A DNA stretch of 64,000 nt from Bradyrhizobium sp. Arg816 (GTDB lineage: Bacteria; Pseudomonadota; Alphaproteobacteria; Rhizobiales; Xanthobacteraceae), in assembly GCF_029989365.1 (NCBI RefSeq), contig NZ_JAPRAQ010000012.1, positions 124,001 through 188,000 on the forward strand. The letters are read 5' to 3'. The translations under genes and the position numbers were made by a program. A model generated the notes under the pieces. It saw nothing but the letters and a program-made list of their open reading frames with translations, had not been told where the DNA came from and did not search any database. Shown in pieces: positions 17,740 to 26,586 of this stretch; the stretch's first letter is position 1, and each line of letters starts with the position of its first letter.

Positions 17740-19284
17740 ATGACGAACCTTGCTGCCGCGGCGCGCAAGCATGCGCCGATTTTCCTTGTTGCGGCATTTA
17801 CTCTCCTTCCGCCGGCTGGGCCGGCGCAGGCGCAGAAGGCGGGCGGCAGCATCACCGTCGGTCAGGAGCTGGATATTCCCGGCTTCGATCCGCTCAAGGT
17901 CGGGGTCTACGACACCTCGACCTTCACCGCCGCGGCTGCGATCTTCGATACGCTCACCACGCTCGACGAGAAGGGCGAGGCCGCGCCAAAGCTGGCAGTA
18001 TCCTGGACCCATTCCGACGACTACATGAGCTGGACCTTCAAGCTGCGCGAGGGCGTGAAATTCCACGACGGCACGCCATTCAATGCACAGGCGTTCAAGG
18101 AGAATTTCGACCGGCAGAAGGACCCGGCCAACAAGTGCCGCTGCGCCTTCTACATCACCAACGTCAAGGAAGTGCTGGCGCCCGACGAATACACCGTCGT
18201 CTACAAGCTCACCGACCCTTCGGTGAATCTGCCGTCGGTGATCACCATCCAGAGCCAGAACAATGCGGTGCATTCGCCGACGGCCTGGAAGACCAAGGGC
18301 GACGACTACAATCGCAATCCCGTCGGCACCGGTCCCTACATCCTGAAATCATGGACCGCCGGCGACCGCATGGTTCTGGAGAAGAATCCGGACTACTGGA
18401 ACAAGGGCCGTCCCTATCTAGACCGTATCATTCTGAAGCCGCTGCCCGACGCGCAGTCGCGTTTCGCCTCGCTGCAATCGGGCGAGGCCGACATCATCTG
18501 GGACGACGAGAACGACGCCGACAACATCATGAAGGCGCAGAAGGACTCCAAGCTCACCGTGCACACCTACAAGGGCTCGGGCGCCGCGGTCTATGCCTTC
18601 AACACCAAGGTGGCGCCGTTCGACGACGTCCGCGTGCGGCAGGCCCTGGTGATGGCGATCGACCGTCCGAAGATGTCGCAGGCAATTAGCAACGGCCTGA
18701 GCCGGCCCGCGACCAATCCCTACGGCGACGGCTCCTGGGTCAAGTGCAAGGACGACGGCGCGCTGCCGTTCGACGTCGAGAAGGCCAAGGCACTGATCAA
18801 GGACTATGGCAAGCCGGTCGAGTTCAAGACGCTGGTGACCGCGACGCCTCGCGGCCGCATGATCGGCCAGGTGCTCCAGCAATTCTGGAAGCGCGCCGGC
18901 GCCAACATGGAGATCGAGCAGGTCGACCAGGCCACCATTCCGCCGCGCGCCTTCATGCGTCAGTTCCAGCTCATACCCTGGCGCATCGTCGACCTCGCCG
19001 ATCCGGATCCGCAGATGTATGCGAACTTCCGCAGCGGCAGCCCGCTGGCGCTGGCCAACTTCGCCGATCCGGAGCTCGACCGGTTGCTCGACCACTCCCG
19101 CGTCACCGCCGATCCCGCCGCGCGTATCGAGGACTATTGCGCGATCAGCCGCCTGATCAACAAGGAGGCCGTTTGGTTCTGGACCTTCCAGAACACCTAT
19201 TACGCGCTGTCGAGCGCCAAGCTGAAGGGCTTTCCGAAAATGTACAACGGCGTGATCGACGTCTCGACCACCTGGCTGGAATGA
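17740..19284 (+). CDS. ABC transporter substrate-binding protein (SBP_bac_5, dipeptide type)
   Basis: 514 aa periplasmic binding protein. Signal peptide of about 31 residues ending in PAQAQ. Family 5 features include SWTHSDDYMSWTFKLREGVKFHDG (read in parts), NPVGTGPYILKSW, and RQALVMAIDRPKM. It is followed 7 bases later by two permeases and two ATPases, so this is a full Dpp/Opp/Ddp-like importer. The family takes up peptides, but also nickel, glutathione, opines and sugars; specificity is not readable here. Confidence 0.92.
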   Translation: MTNLAAAARKHAPIFLVAAFTLLPPAGPAQAQKAGGSITVGQELDIPGFDPLKVGVYDTSTFTAAAAIFDTLTTLDEKGEAAPKLAVSWTHSDDYMSWTFKLREGVKFHDGTPFNAQAFKENFDRQKDPANKCRCAFYITNVKEVLAPDEYTVVYKLTDPSVNLPSVITIQSQNNAVHSPTAWKTKGDDYNRNPVGTGPYILKSWTAGDRMVLEKNPDYWNKGRPYLDRIILKPLPDAQSRFASLQSGEADIIWDDENDADNIMKAQKDSKLTVHTYKGSGAAVYAFNTKVAPFDDVRVRQALVMAIDRPKMSQAISNGLSRPATNPYGDGSWVKCKDDGALPFDVEKAKALIKDYGKPVEFKTLVTATPRGRMIGQVLQQFWKRAGANMEIEQVDQATIPPRAFMRQFQLIPWRIVDLADPDPQMYANFRSGSPLALANFADPELDRLLDHSRVTADPAARIEDYCAISRLINKEAVWFWTFQNTYYALSSAKLKGFPKMYNGVIDVSTTWLE

Positions 19285-19291
19285 CCACGCG

Positions 19292-20242
19292 ATGCTGAAC
19301 TTCGTCGCGCGGCGGCTCCTTGCCATCCTGCCGGTGCTGCTCGCCGTCTCGCTGCTCACCTTCCTGATCGCCTCGCTGCTGCCGGGCGACCTCGCCTATG
19401 TCATCCTCGGCGATCAGGCGACGCCGGAGAATGTCGCGGCGTTGCGCCGTGACATGGGGCTCGACCAGCCGCTGTGGTGGCGTTACCTGAGCTGGCTCGG
19501 TCACGTCCTGCAGGGCGATCTCGGCCGCTCCTTCCGCACCGGGCAGACGGTGTTGCAGGCGGTGGCCGAGCGCATTCCGGTCTCGCTCGAGCTGATGCTG
19601 ATGGCCGAATTCATCGGGCTCCTGATCGGCGTGCCGCTCGCGATCGCCTGCGCCGCGCGCGCCGGTGGCGCCTTCGACCGCTTCATGACCGGCAGTGCGT
19701 TCGCCATGCTGTCGATGCCGTCCTTCCTGATGGCGATCCTGCTGATCTATCTGTTCGCGGTCGAGCTGCGCTGGCTGCCGGCGACCGGCTATGTGCCGTT
19801 CACCGAGGAGCCGCTGGCCAATTTACGCTTCTTCGTGCTGCCGGCGCTGACGCTGGCGCTGGCGGAATGGCCTGGAATCATGCGGGTGCTGCGCTCCGAC
19901 ATGATCGCGACCCTGCAGGAGGACTACATTGCGCTCGCGAAAGCAAAAGGCCTCAAGCCCGCGCGCATCCTGTTCGTGCATGCGCTCAAGCCATCGTCGC
20001 TGACCCTGGTGACGGTCACGGGCATCAACATCGGCCGCCTGCTCGGCGGCACGCTGATCGTGGAATCGATCTTCGCGCTGCCGGGCATCGGCCGCCTGCT
20101 GGTTGGCGCGATCTACACCCGCGACCTCGTCATCCTCCAGGGCGTGGTGCTGCTGGTCGCCTCGGGTTTCGTCATCGTGAATTTCATCGTCGACATGCTC
20201 TATGCCGTGCTCGATCCCAGGATCCGCCATGGCCACGCTTGA
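19292..20242 (+). CDS. ABC transporter permease (DppB/OppB type)
   Basis: 316 aa inner membrane protein with about six helices. The N-terminal MLNFVARRLLAILPVLLAVS is typical of DppB. The EAA loop is seen as EDYIALAKAKGLKPARILFVHALKP near residue 210. It pairs with the following DppC-type permease, whose start overlaps its end by 14 bases. Confidence 0.92.
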   Translation: MLNFVARRLLAILPVLLAVSLLTFLIASLLPGDLAYVILGDQATPENVAALRRDMGLDQPLWWRYLSWLGHVLQGDLGRSFRTGQTVLQAVAERIPVSLELMLMAEFIGLLIGVPLAIACAARAGGAFDRFMTGSAFAMLSMPSFLMAILLIYLFAVELRWLPATGYVPFTEEPLANLRFFVLPALTLALAEWPGIMRVLRSDMIATLQEDYIALAKAKGLKPARILFVHALKPSSLTLVTVTGINIGRLLGGTLIVESIFALPGIGRLLVGAIYTRDLVILQGVVLLVASGFVIVNFIVDMLYAVLDPRIRHGHA

Positions 20243-21098
20243 GCTCTCCATCCAGGACGAGGCGTCCGCGCCCGTCCGCCGCGGCCGCAGGCTCGGCCTG
20301 TTGTTCTGGTTCGCGAGCGCCTGGCTCGCGATTGTCCTGACGCTCGCGATCCTCGCGCCGGTGCTGCCGCTGCAGAACCCTGTAGACATGGACATGCTGG
20401 AGCGCCGTGCCGCGTTCTCCGGGGAACACTGGCTCGGCACCGACGGGCTCGGCCGCGACGAATTCGCCCGCTTGATCTTTGGCGCGCGCGTCTCGCTGAC
20501 GGTGGGGCTGATCGCGCCGATGATCGGCCTTGCGCTCGGTGGCGCGCTTGGTCTCCTCGCCGGCTATTTCCGCGGCCGGTTCGAGACGCTGGTGGTCGGC
20601 AGCATGGACGTGCTGCTGGCGTTTCCGCCGCTGATCTTCGCGCTCGCGGTGACCGCCTATCTCGGCCAGTCCATTCCCAATCTCACCCTGATCCTCGGCG
20701 TGCTCGGCATTCCCGCCTTCATGCGGGTGGCGCGCGCGGCCACGTTGACGCTGGCGCGGCGCGAGTTCGTGATCGCGGCCGAGGCGCTCGGCGCCAGCCA
20801 TGCGCGCATCCTGCTGCGCGAGCTGCTGCCGAACGTGATCCTGCCGCTGCTGGCCTTCTTCCTGCTCGGCGTTGCCGTCACCATCGTGGTCGAGGGCGCG
20901 CTGTCCTTCCTCGGGCTCGGCGTGCCGCCGCCGATGGCGAGCTGGGGCAGCATGATCGGCGAGGGGCGCGACAGCCTCGACGTCGCGCCGCGGCTGGCCT
21001 TCCTGCCGGCAACCGCGCTGTTCTTGACCGTGCTGGCCTTCAACCTGGTCGGCGACACCTTGCGGGCCCTGACCGACCCGCGTCAGGGGGCGCTGTGA
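20229..21098 (+). CDS. ABC transporter permease (DppC/OppC type)
   Basis: 289 aa from the ATG at 20229, overlapping the previous permease by 14 bases; the frame is open slightly further to 20202. It has the OppC N-terminal region with EHWLGTDGLGRDEFARLI, about six helices, and the EAA loop AAEALGASHARILLRELLPN. It overlaps the next ATPase gene by 4 bases (GTGA), indicating translational coupling. Confidence 0.92.
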   Translation: MATLELSIQDEASAPVRRGRRLGLLFWFASAWLAIVLTLAILAPVLPLQNPVDMDMLERRAAFSGEHWLGTDGLGRDEFARLIFGARVSLTVGLIAPMIGLALGGALGLLAGYFRGRFETLVVGSMDVLLAFPPLIFALAVTAYLGQSIPNLTLILGVLGIPAFMRVARAATLTLARREFVIAAEALGASHARILLRELLPNVILPLLAFFLLGVAVTIVVEGALSFLGLGVPPPMASWGSMIGEGRDSLDVAPRLAFLPATALFLTVLAFNLVGDTLRALTDPRQGAL

Positions 21099-22087
21099 GC
21101 GCGCCGCTTCTGACCATCGAGGACGTGGCGGTCGAACTGCCGACCCCGCGCGGCAATTTGCGCGCCGTGGATCATGTCGATTTGTCGCTGGAGGCGGGCC
21201 GCACGCTCGGCATCGTCGGCGAATCCGGCTGCGGCAAGACCATGCTGTCGCGCGCGGTGCTTCAGCTCTTGCCGAAGAAGGCGAAGCTGACCGGGCGCGT
21301 GATGTTCGACGGCCAGGACCTGGTGCGGCTCGACTCGGAGCGTCTGCGGAGCCTGCGCGGGCGTGACCTCGCGGTCGTGTTCCAGGACCCGATGACCTCG
21401 CTCAACCCGGTGCTGACCATCGGCACCCAGCTGATGGAGACGATCCAGGAGCATCTCGAGCTCGACGCGCCGGCGGCGCGGAAGCGCAGCATCGAGCTGC
21501 TCGCCGCCGTCGGCATTCCGGCGCCGGAGCAGCGGCTCACGCAATATCCGCATCAATGTTCTGGCGGCATGCGCCAACGCATCGCGATTGCGATCGCGCT
21601 GTCCTGCGAGCCGAAGCTCCTGATTGCGGACGAGCCGACCACGGCGCTCGACGTCACGATCCAGGCGCAGATCCTCGATCTGCTGGCGCGCGAGCAGCGC
21701 CGCCGCCACATGGCGATGATCATCATCACCCACGACCTCGGCGTCGTCGCCGGCCGCGCCGACGAGGTCGCCGTAATGTATGCGGGCAGGGTGGTCGAGC
21801 GCGCGCCGACGCAGGAATTGTTCAAGCGCATGCACATGCCCTACACCGAGGCGCTGCTGGCGGCGATCCCGAAGCTGGACACCGCGCCGCATACGCCGCT
21901 GCCCGCCATCTCCGGCCGTCCGCCCGATCCCACGCGGCCACTGAAAGGATGCTCCTTCGCGCCGCGCTGCCGCTATGCCGCAGGGCGCTGTCACGAGGCC
22001 AAGCCCGAATTGAAGGGCGCCGAGATGCCTGATCATCTCTATGCCTGCTTCCATCCGATCCAGATGACGGAGGGGATTGGCGCATGA
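21095..22087 (+). CDS. Peptide-type ABC transporter ATP-binding protein (DppD type)
   Basis: 330 aa, GTG start overlapping the permease stop. Walker A GESGCGKT, Q-loop VFQDPMTSLNPVLTIG, signature CSGGMRQRIAIAIAL, Walker B LLIADEPTTALD, and the H-loop ITHDLG. The C-terminal oligopeptide/dipeptide extension has the FAPRCRYAAGRCHEAKPEL cysteine motif, which binds an iron-sulfur cluster in some relatives. It overlaps the next ATPase by 4 bases. Confidence 0.93.
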   Translation: MSAPLLTIEDVAVELPTPRGNLRAVDHVDLSLEAGRTLGIVGESGCGKTMLSRAVLQLLPKKAKLTGRVMFDGQDLVRLDSERLRSLRGRDLAVVFQDPMTSLNPVLTIGTQLMETIQEHLELDAPAARKRSIELLAAVGIPAPEQRLTQYPHQCSGGMRQRIAIAIALSCEPKLLIADEPTTALDVTIQAQILDLLAREQRRRHMAMIIITHDLGVVAGRADEVAVMYAGRVVERAPTQELFKRMHMPYTEALLAAIPKLDTAPHTPLPAISGRPPDPTRPLKGCSFAPRCRYAAGRCHEAKPELKGAEMPDHLYACFHPIQMTEGIGA

Positions 22088-23055
22088 TGCAGCTTGCCAT
22101 GCCCGCTGAGCCGCTCCTGAACGTCGACAATCTCGTCGTCGAATATGGTCTCGGCAACAAGACGGTGCACGCGGTCTCCGGCGTCAGCCTCCAGGTCGCG
22201 CGCGGCGAGACGCTGGGGCTGGTCGGCGAATCCGGCTGCGGCAAGTCGACGCTGGGGCGCGCGGTGCTGCAATTGCGTCGCGCCAAGTCCGGCCGCGTGC
22301 TGTTCGACGGCGAGGACCTCACCGCGATGGAAGGCGAGGCGCTGCGCAAGATGCGCCGCCGTGTGCAGCTCATCTTCCAGGATCCGATCGCCTCGCTCAA
22401 CCCACGCCGTCGCATCGGCGACATCGTCGCCGAGCCGCTCATCATCGCCGGCGTCAAGGATGCCGCCGAGCGCAAGCGGCGCGTTCACGAGGTGCTGTCC
22501 GCGGTCGGGCTCGACCCCGATATCGTGGCGGGCCGTCTGCCGCATGAATTCTCCGGCGGCCAGTGCCAGCGCATCTGCATCGCGCGATCGCTGGTGCTCA
22601 ACCCCGAATTCATCGTCTGCGACGAGCCGGTTTCGGCGCTGGATGTCTCCATCCGCGCGCAGATCCTCAATCTGCTGGAGGAGATGAAAACACGCTTCGG
22701 CCTGACGCTGCTGTTCATCGCGCATGATCTCGCGGTGGTGAAAGCGGTCAGCGACCGCGTCGCGGTGATGTATCTCGGCCGCCTCTGCGAGGTCGGGCCG
22801 TCGGAGCAATTGTTCGCGAAGCCCGCACATCCCTACACGGACCTGCTGTTGCAGGCGATCCCGGTGCCCGATCCGGACGTGCGTCCCGTCGAGAGTGTGG
22901 CGACCGGCGAGCCGCCATCGCCGATTGCGCCGCCGTCCGGCTGCCGCTTCCGCACCCGCTGCCCGCGGGCCGATCAGCGATGCAGCGCGGAGATACCGGA
23001 GTTGCGCGAAGTCGCACCCGGCCAGTTCGCCGCTTGCCACCATCCGCTGGCCTGA
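22084..23055 (+). CDS. Peptide-type ABC transporter ATP-binding protein (DppF type)
   Basis: 323 aa, ATG at 22084 within the previous stop region. Walker A GESGCGKST, Q-loop IFQDPIASLNPRRRIGD, signature FSGGQCQRICIARSL, Walker B FIVCDEPVSALD and the H-loop IAHDLA. The C-terminal FRTRCPRADQRCSAEIPEL extension matches the DppF family. Last gene of the transporter operon. The alcohol dehydrogenase gene starts 77 bases later and may be read through. Confidence 0.93.
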   Translation: MMQLAMPAEPLLNVDNLVVEYGLGNKTVHAVSGVSLQVARGETLGLVGESGCGKSTLGRAVLQLRRAKSGRVLFDGEDLTAMEGEALRKMRRRVQLIFQDPIASLNPRRRIGDIVAEPLIIAGVKDAAERKRRVHEVLSAVGLDPDIVAGRLPHEFSGGQCQRICIARSLVLNPEFIVCDEPVSALDVSIRAQILNLLEEMKTRFGLTLLFIAHDLAVVKAVSDRVAVMYLGRLCEVGPSEQLFAKPAHPYTDLLLQAIPVPDPDVRPVESVATGEPPSPIAPPSGCRFRTRCPRADQRCSAEIPELREVAPGQFAACHHPLA

Positions 23056-23132
23056 ACTAAGACCGGTTTGTCTGGCGTCGCCGGCCATGGCATGGTGAGG
23101 CCGAGAACGACAAGCATGCCGGGAGGATTCCA

Positions 23133-24200
23133 ATGAAGAGTTTCAAGGTTGCCGATTTCAAGGCGCCGCTGCAGGAGTTCGACGAGGCCACGCCGCAGCC
23201 GTCGGGCACGCAGGTGCTGATCAAGGTGAAGGCCGCCGGCGTCTGCCACAGCGACCTCCACATCTGGGAAGGCGGCTACGATCTCGGCCACGGTCGCAAG
23301 CCGCTGTCGCTGAAGGATCGCGGCATCAATCTGCCGCTGACCATGGGCCATGAGACGGTCGGCGAAATCGCAGCCTTCGGCCCCGACGTGAAGCCGACCG
23401 ACCAGGGCGATCTCAGGCTCGGCGATGTCGGCCTCGTCTATCCCTGGATCGGCTGCGGCAAGTGCGCCACGTGCCTGGCCGGTGACGAGAACATGTGCCT
23501 GACGCCGCGCTCGCTCGGCGTCTATTGCGACGGCGGCTACTCCGACCACATGCTGGTGCCTCATCCCCGCTATCTGCTCAACCTGAAGGGGCTCGATCCC
23601 GCCTCGGCAGCGCCCTATGCCTGCTCTGGCGTCACCACCTACAGCGCGCTGAAGAAGGTCGAGCAGCATTTTGACACGCCGATCGTGATGTTCGGCGCCG
23701 GCGGTCTCGGCCTGATGGCGCTGTCGCTGCTGAAGGCAATGGGCGGCAAGGGCGCGATCATGGTCGACATCGACGCCAGGAAGCGCGAGGCCGCGGAAAA
23801 GGCCGGCGCGCTCGCGACCGTCGATCCCAAGGCGCCGGATGCGCTGGAGCAGCTTGCCAAAAAGGCGGGCGGGCCGATCCGCGCTGTGATTGATCTCGTC
23901 GGCAATGCCGCGACGACGCAACTCGGTTTCGACTGCCTGACCAAGGGCGGCAAGCTCGTCATCGTCGGCCTGTTCGGCGGCGGCGCGACCTGGGCGCTGC
24001 CGCTGATCCCGATCAAGGCGGTGACGATCCAGGGCAGCTATGTCGGCAATCTGCGCGAGACGCAGGAGCTGCTCGATCTCGTCCGCGCGAGAAACGTACC
24101 TCCGATCCCGGTGACGCGCCAGCCGCTCAACAAGGCCAATGACGCACTGGTGCAATTGCAGCAGGGCGCCGTGGTCGGGCGCACGGTGCTGACGCCGTAG
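23133..24200 (+). CDS. Zinc-dependent alcohol dehydrogenase
   Basis: 355 aa medium-chain dehydrogenase. Catalytic zinc ligands in AGVCHSDLHIWEGG (Cys about residue 39) and the GHETVGEI His-Glu pair; structural zinc lobe GCGKCATCLAGDENMC. Rossmann motif FGAGGLGLMAL near residue 187, followed by an Asp (VDIDARK) that indicates NAD preference. Cytoplasmic oxidoreductase for alcohols or aldehydes; substrate unknown. Confidence 0.92.
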   Translation: MKSFKVADFKAPLQEFDEATPQPSGTQVLIKVKAAGVCHSDLHIWEGGYDLGHGRKPLSLKDRGINLPLTMGHETVGEIAAFGPDVKPTDQGDLRLGDVGLVYPWIGCGKCATCLAGDENMCLTPRSLGVYCDGGYSDHMLVPHPRYLLNLKGLDPASAAPYACSGVTTYSALKKVEQHFDTPIVMFGAGGLGLMALSLLKAMGGKGAIMVDIDARKREAAEKAGALATVDPKAPDALEQLAKKAGGPIRAVIDLVGNAATTQLGFDCLTKGGKLVIVGLFGGGATWALPLIPIKAVTIQGSYVGNLRETQELLDLVRARNVPPIPVTRQPLNKANDALVQLQQGAVVGRTVLTP

Positions 24201-24215
24201 TCTCACTCTCTCCGT

Positions 24216-24335
24216 CGTCATTGCGAGCGACTTGTCCGCCGTAGCTCGAAGAGCGAAGGCGGAAGCGAAGCAATCCAGAAATCCCTCCGCGGACACAGTC
24301 TGGATTGCTTCGTCGCTTCGTTCCTCGCAATGACG
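24216..24335. repeat. Bradyrhizobium palindromic repeat (CGTCATTGCGAG type), copy 2
   Basis: Outer arms CGTCATTGCGAG (24216-24227) and CTCGCAATGACG (24324-24335); inner GAAGCAATCCAG and CTGGATTGCTTCG. It is longer than the other two copies because of an insertion in the left arm (around 24230-24260). It lies between two plus-strand genes. Confidence 0.8.
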
Positions 24336-24366
24336 AGCCACACCTTTCTTCACGCAGAGAAGCCCC

Positions 24367-25446
24367 ATGTCCGCAAACAACGCCTTCCACATAGCCGTGC
24401 TCGCCGGTGACGGCATCGGTCCCGAAGTCATGGCGCCGGCCATCGAAGTCCTGCGCAAGATCGAGGCGAAGTCCGGCCTGAGCTTCCGCTTCACCGAGGC
24501 GCCCGCCGGCGCCAACAACTATCTCGCGACCGGCAAGTCGATGCCGGATACCACCATCAAGCTCTGCGAGGAGGCCGACGCGATCCTGCTCGGCGCCTGT
24601 GGCCTGCCGTCGGTGCGCTACCCTGACAACACCGAGATCGCGCCACAGATCGAGCTGCGGTTCATCTTCGATCTCTATGCCGGCGTGCGCCCGGCGCGGC
24701 TCATTCCGGGCGTGCCCAGCCCGATCGTCGGCGCCGACCAGCGCGGCATCGATCTCGTCGTGATCCGCGAATCCACCGAAGGCTTGTTCGCCTCGATGGG
24801 CAAGGGCGTTGTCACCCATGAGGATGCCCGCGAGACCATGGTGATCACGCGCAAGACTTCCGAACGCCTGTTCGAGTTCTCGTTTCGCCTCGCCGAGCGC
24901 CGCAAGGCGCGCGGCAAGCCGGGGATGCTGACTTGCGTCGACAAGGCGAACGTGTTCAAGGCCTTTGCGTTCTTCCGCGGTATCTTCGACGAGATCGAAA
25001 AGAAGCATCCGAACGTGAAGACCGACCGGCTCTATGTCGATGCCTGCTCGGCGATGCTGGTGAAGCGTCCTTGGGATTTCGATGTGATGGTGATGGAGAA
25101 CATGTTCGGCGACATCGTCTCCGACATCACCGCGAGCCTGATCGGTGGCCTCGGCATGGCGCCATCGGCCGACATCGGCGATAAATACGCCGTGTTCCAG
25201 CCGTGCCACGGCACCGCACCCGATATCATGGGGCAGGGCAAGGCCAATCCCACCGGCATGATCCTGTCGGCGGCGATGATGCTGGACTGGCTCGCCGACA
25301 AGCACGGCGTCGAGAGCGCGGCGGAGGCCGGCGAGCAGATCGAGCGTGCGGTCGATCAGATCTACGCCGGCGGCATCAACCCGATGGAGTTCGGTGGCAG
25401 CAACGGCACGGCTGACATCACCAAGGCGGTGCTGGCGGCGCTGTAG
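24367..25446 (+). CDS. Isocitrate/isopropylmalate dehydrogenase family protein
   Basis: 359 aa beta-decarboxylating dehydrogenase. N-terminal IAVLAGDGIGPEVMAPAIEVL, an FDLYAGVRPARLIPGV active-site region, IRESTEGLFASMGKGV, the metal-binding MVMENMFGDIVSDITASLIGG (in parts) and GTAPDIMGQGKANPTG. The family covers 3-isopropylmalate, tartrate and homoisocitrate dehydrogenases. The diverged substrate loop and lack of leuCD neighbours argue for a catabolic role, such as tartrate-type, rather than leucine synthesis. Confidence 0.88.
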   Translation: MSANNAFHIAVLAGDGIGPEVMAPAIEVLRKIEAKSGLSFRFTEAPAGANNYLATGKSMPDTTIKLCEEADAILLGACGLPSVRYPDNTEIAPQIELRFIFDLYAGVRPARLIPGVPSPIVGADQRGIDLVVIRESTEGLFASMGKGVVTHEDARETMVITRKTSERLFEFSFRLAERRKARGKPGMLTCVDKANVFKAFAFFRGIFDEIEKKHPNVKTDRLYVDACSAMLVKRPWDFDVMVMENMFGDIVSDITASLIGGLGMAPSADIGDKYAVFQPCHGTAPDIMGQGKANPTGMILSAAMMLDWLADKHGVESAAEAGEQIERAVDQIYAGGINPMEFGGSNGTADITKAVLAAL

Positions 25447-25474
25447 GCGCTGCGTTCCTTGCTTCTCTCCGCTT

Positions 25475-25561
25475 CGTCATTGCGAGCGCAACGAAGCAAT
25501 CCAGGGTCCCTCCGCGGAGAGATTCTGGATTGCTTCGTCGCAAGGGCTCGTCGCAATGACG
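25475..25561. repeat. Bradyrhizobium palindromic repeat (CGTCATTGCGA type), copy 3
   Basis: Outer arms CGTCATTGCGA (25475-25485) and TCGCAATGACG (25551-25561), inner ACGAAGCAATCCAG and CTGGATTGCTTCGT. It fills the gap between two convergent genes and ends 5 bases from the stop of the enoyl-CoA hydratase gene. Confidence 0.8.
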
Positions 25562-25565
25562 GAGA

Positions 25566-26387
25566 CTACTTCCCCTGGAACTGCGGCTTGCGCTTTTCCA
25601 TGAAGGCTTGCCGGCCCTCGCGAAAATCCGCGCTGTCCATGCAGGCGTGACCGATCGCCTTGATCGCCTCCAGGTCGCGCTGGTTCTCGTCCTTCAACAC
25701 CTGCGCGATGGTGATCTTGGCGGCCTTGATCGCGAGCGGGGCGTTCTCTGAGATGGTCTGCGCGATCGTCATCGTCTCTCCCCACAACTCGTCGATCGGG
25801 AACAAGCGCTCGACGAGGCCAATGCGCAGCGCCTCGGCGGAATCGATCCGCATGCCCGTGTACATCAGAAGCCGTGCCCAGGACGGACCGACCAGCGACA
25901 CCAGATGCTTCAAGCCGTCATAGCCGTAGGCGATGCCGAGTTTTGCCGCGGGAATGCCGAACTGACTGCCATGCGCGGCGAGGCGGATGTCGGCGAGCAT
26001 CGCGACCTGCATGCCGCCGCCGAGGCAAAAGCCCTCGATGCAGGCGATGGTCGGCTTGGGATAGTCGGCGAGCAGCGCGCGCTGGGCGGCGCTGCGCTTG
26101 GCATATTCCTCGGACGCCGCCGCGTTGTGGCGGGACTTCTCGAACTGGCTGATGTCGGCACCGGAGACGAATGCCTTGCCGCCGGCGCCGCGCAGGATCA
26201 CGACGCGCACCGTCTCGTCATCGCGCAGGCTCGTCAGCGCCTCGCCAAATCCCTCCCACATCTCCAGCGACATCGCGTTGCGCTTGTCGGGATTGTTGAA
26301 GGTGATCACGCCGACGCCGTCGACGACCTGCTTGAGGATCCTGCCGTCGGCAAGGGGTGTTTCGGTCGTGCTGGACATGTCAGGCAT
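25566..26387 (-). CDS. Enoyl-CoA hydratase/isomerase family protein
   Basis: 273 aa crotonase-fold protein. The oxyanion-hole segments are GGKAFVSGADISQFE (about residue 72) and IEGFCLGGGMQVAMLADIRLA (about 118, in parts). A Gly rather than the usual first catalytic Glu appears in the second region, so hydratase activity needs checking; isomerase or hydrolase roles are possible. It stands alone on the minus strand between convergent and same-strand genes. Confidence 0.88.
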   Translation of the reverse strand: MPDMSSTTETPLADGRILKQVVDGVGVITFNNPDKRNAMSLEMWEGFGEALTSLRDDETVRVVILRGAGGKAFVSGADISQFEKSRHNAAASEEYAKRSAAQRALLADYPKPTIACIEGFCLGGGMQVAMLADIRLAAHGSQFGIPAAKLGIAYGYDGLKHLVSLVGPSWARLLMYTGMRIDSAEALRIGLVERLFPIDELWGETMTIAQTISENAPLAIKAAKITIAQVLKDENQRDLEAIKAIGHACMDSADFREGRQAFMEKRKPQFQGK

Positions 26388-26512
26388 TGCGCGCTCGCTT
26401 GTCGTAGGCCGGGCGCAATGTGCGGCCGGGGCGCGGCCCGGGTCAACCGCGACGAGGGACGCGGGTTTGCATCCGCCTGTGCCGCGATTGCATGGCGCGA
26501 GAAGCGGTTATT

Positions 26513-26586
26513 CCTTGAGCATGAGCTTTTCGGAAAACCGCTGCACGCTTTGCGCTGACGCGGCCCTCCGGGTCCGGATCATGCTC
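26513..26586. repeat. Imperfect palindromic repeat (GAGCATGA type)
   Basis: TTGAGCATGA near 26515-26524 is mirrored by TCATGCTC at 26579-26586, with TTTTCGGAAAACCGCTGCACGCTTTGC type sequence between (split description). This sequence family is common between genes in Bradyrhizobium. The right arm touches the stop codon of the L,D-transpeptidase gene, so it forms that gene's 3' end. Confidence 0.6.
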
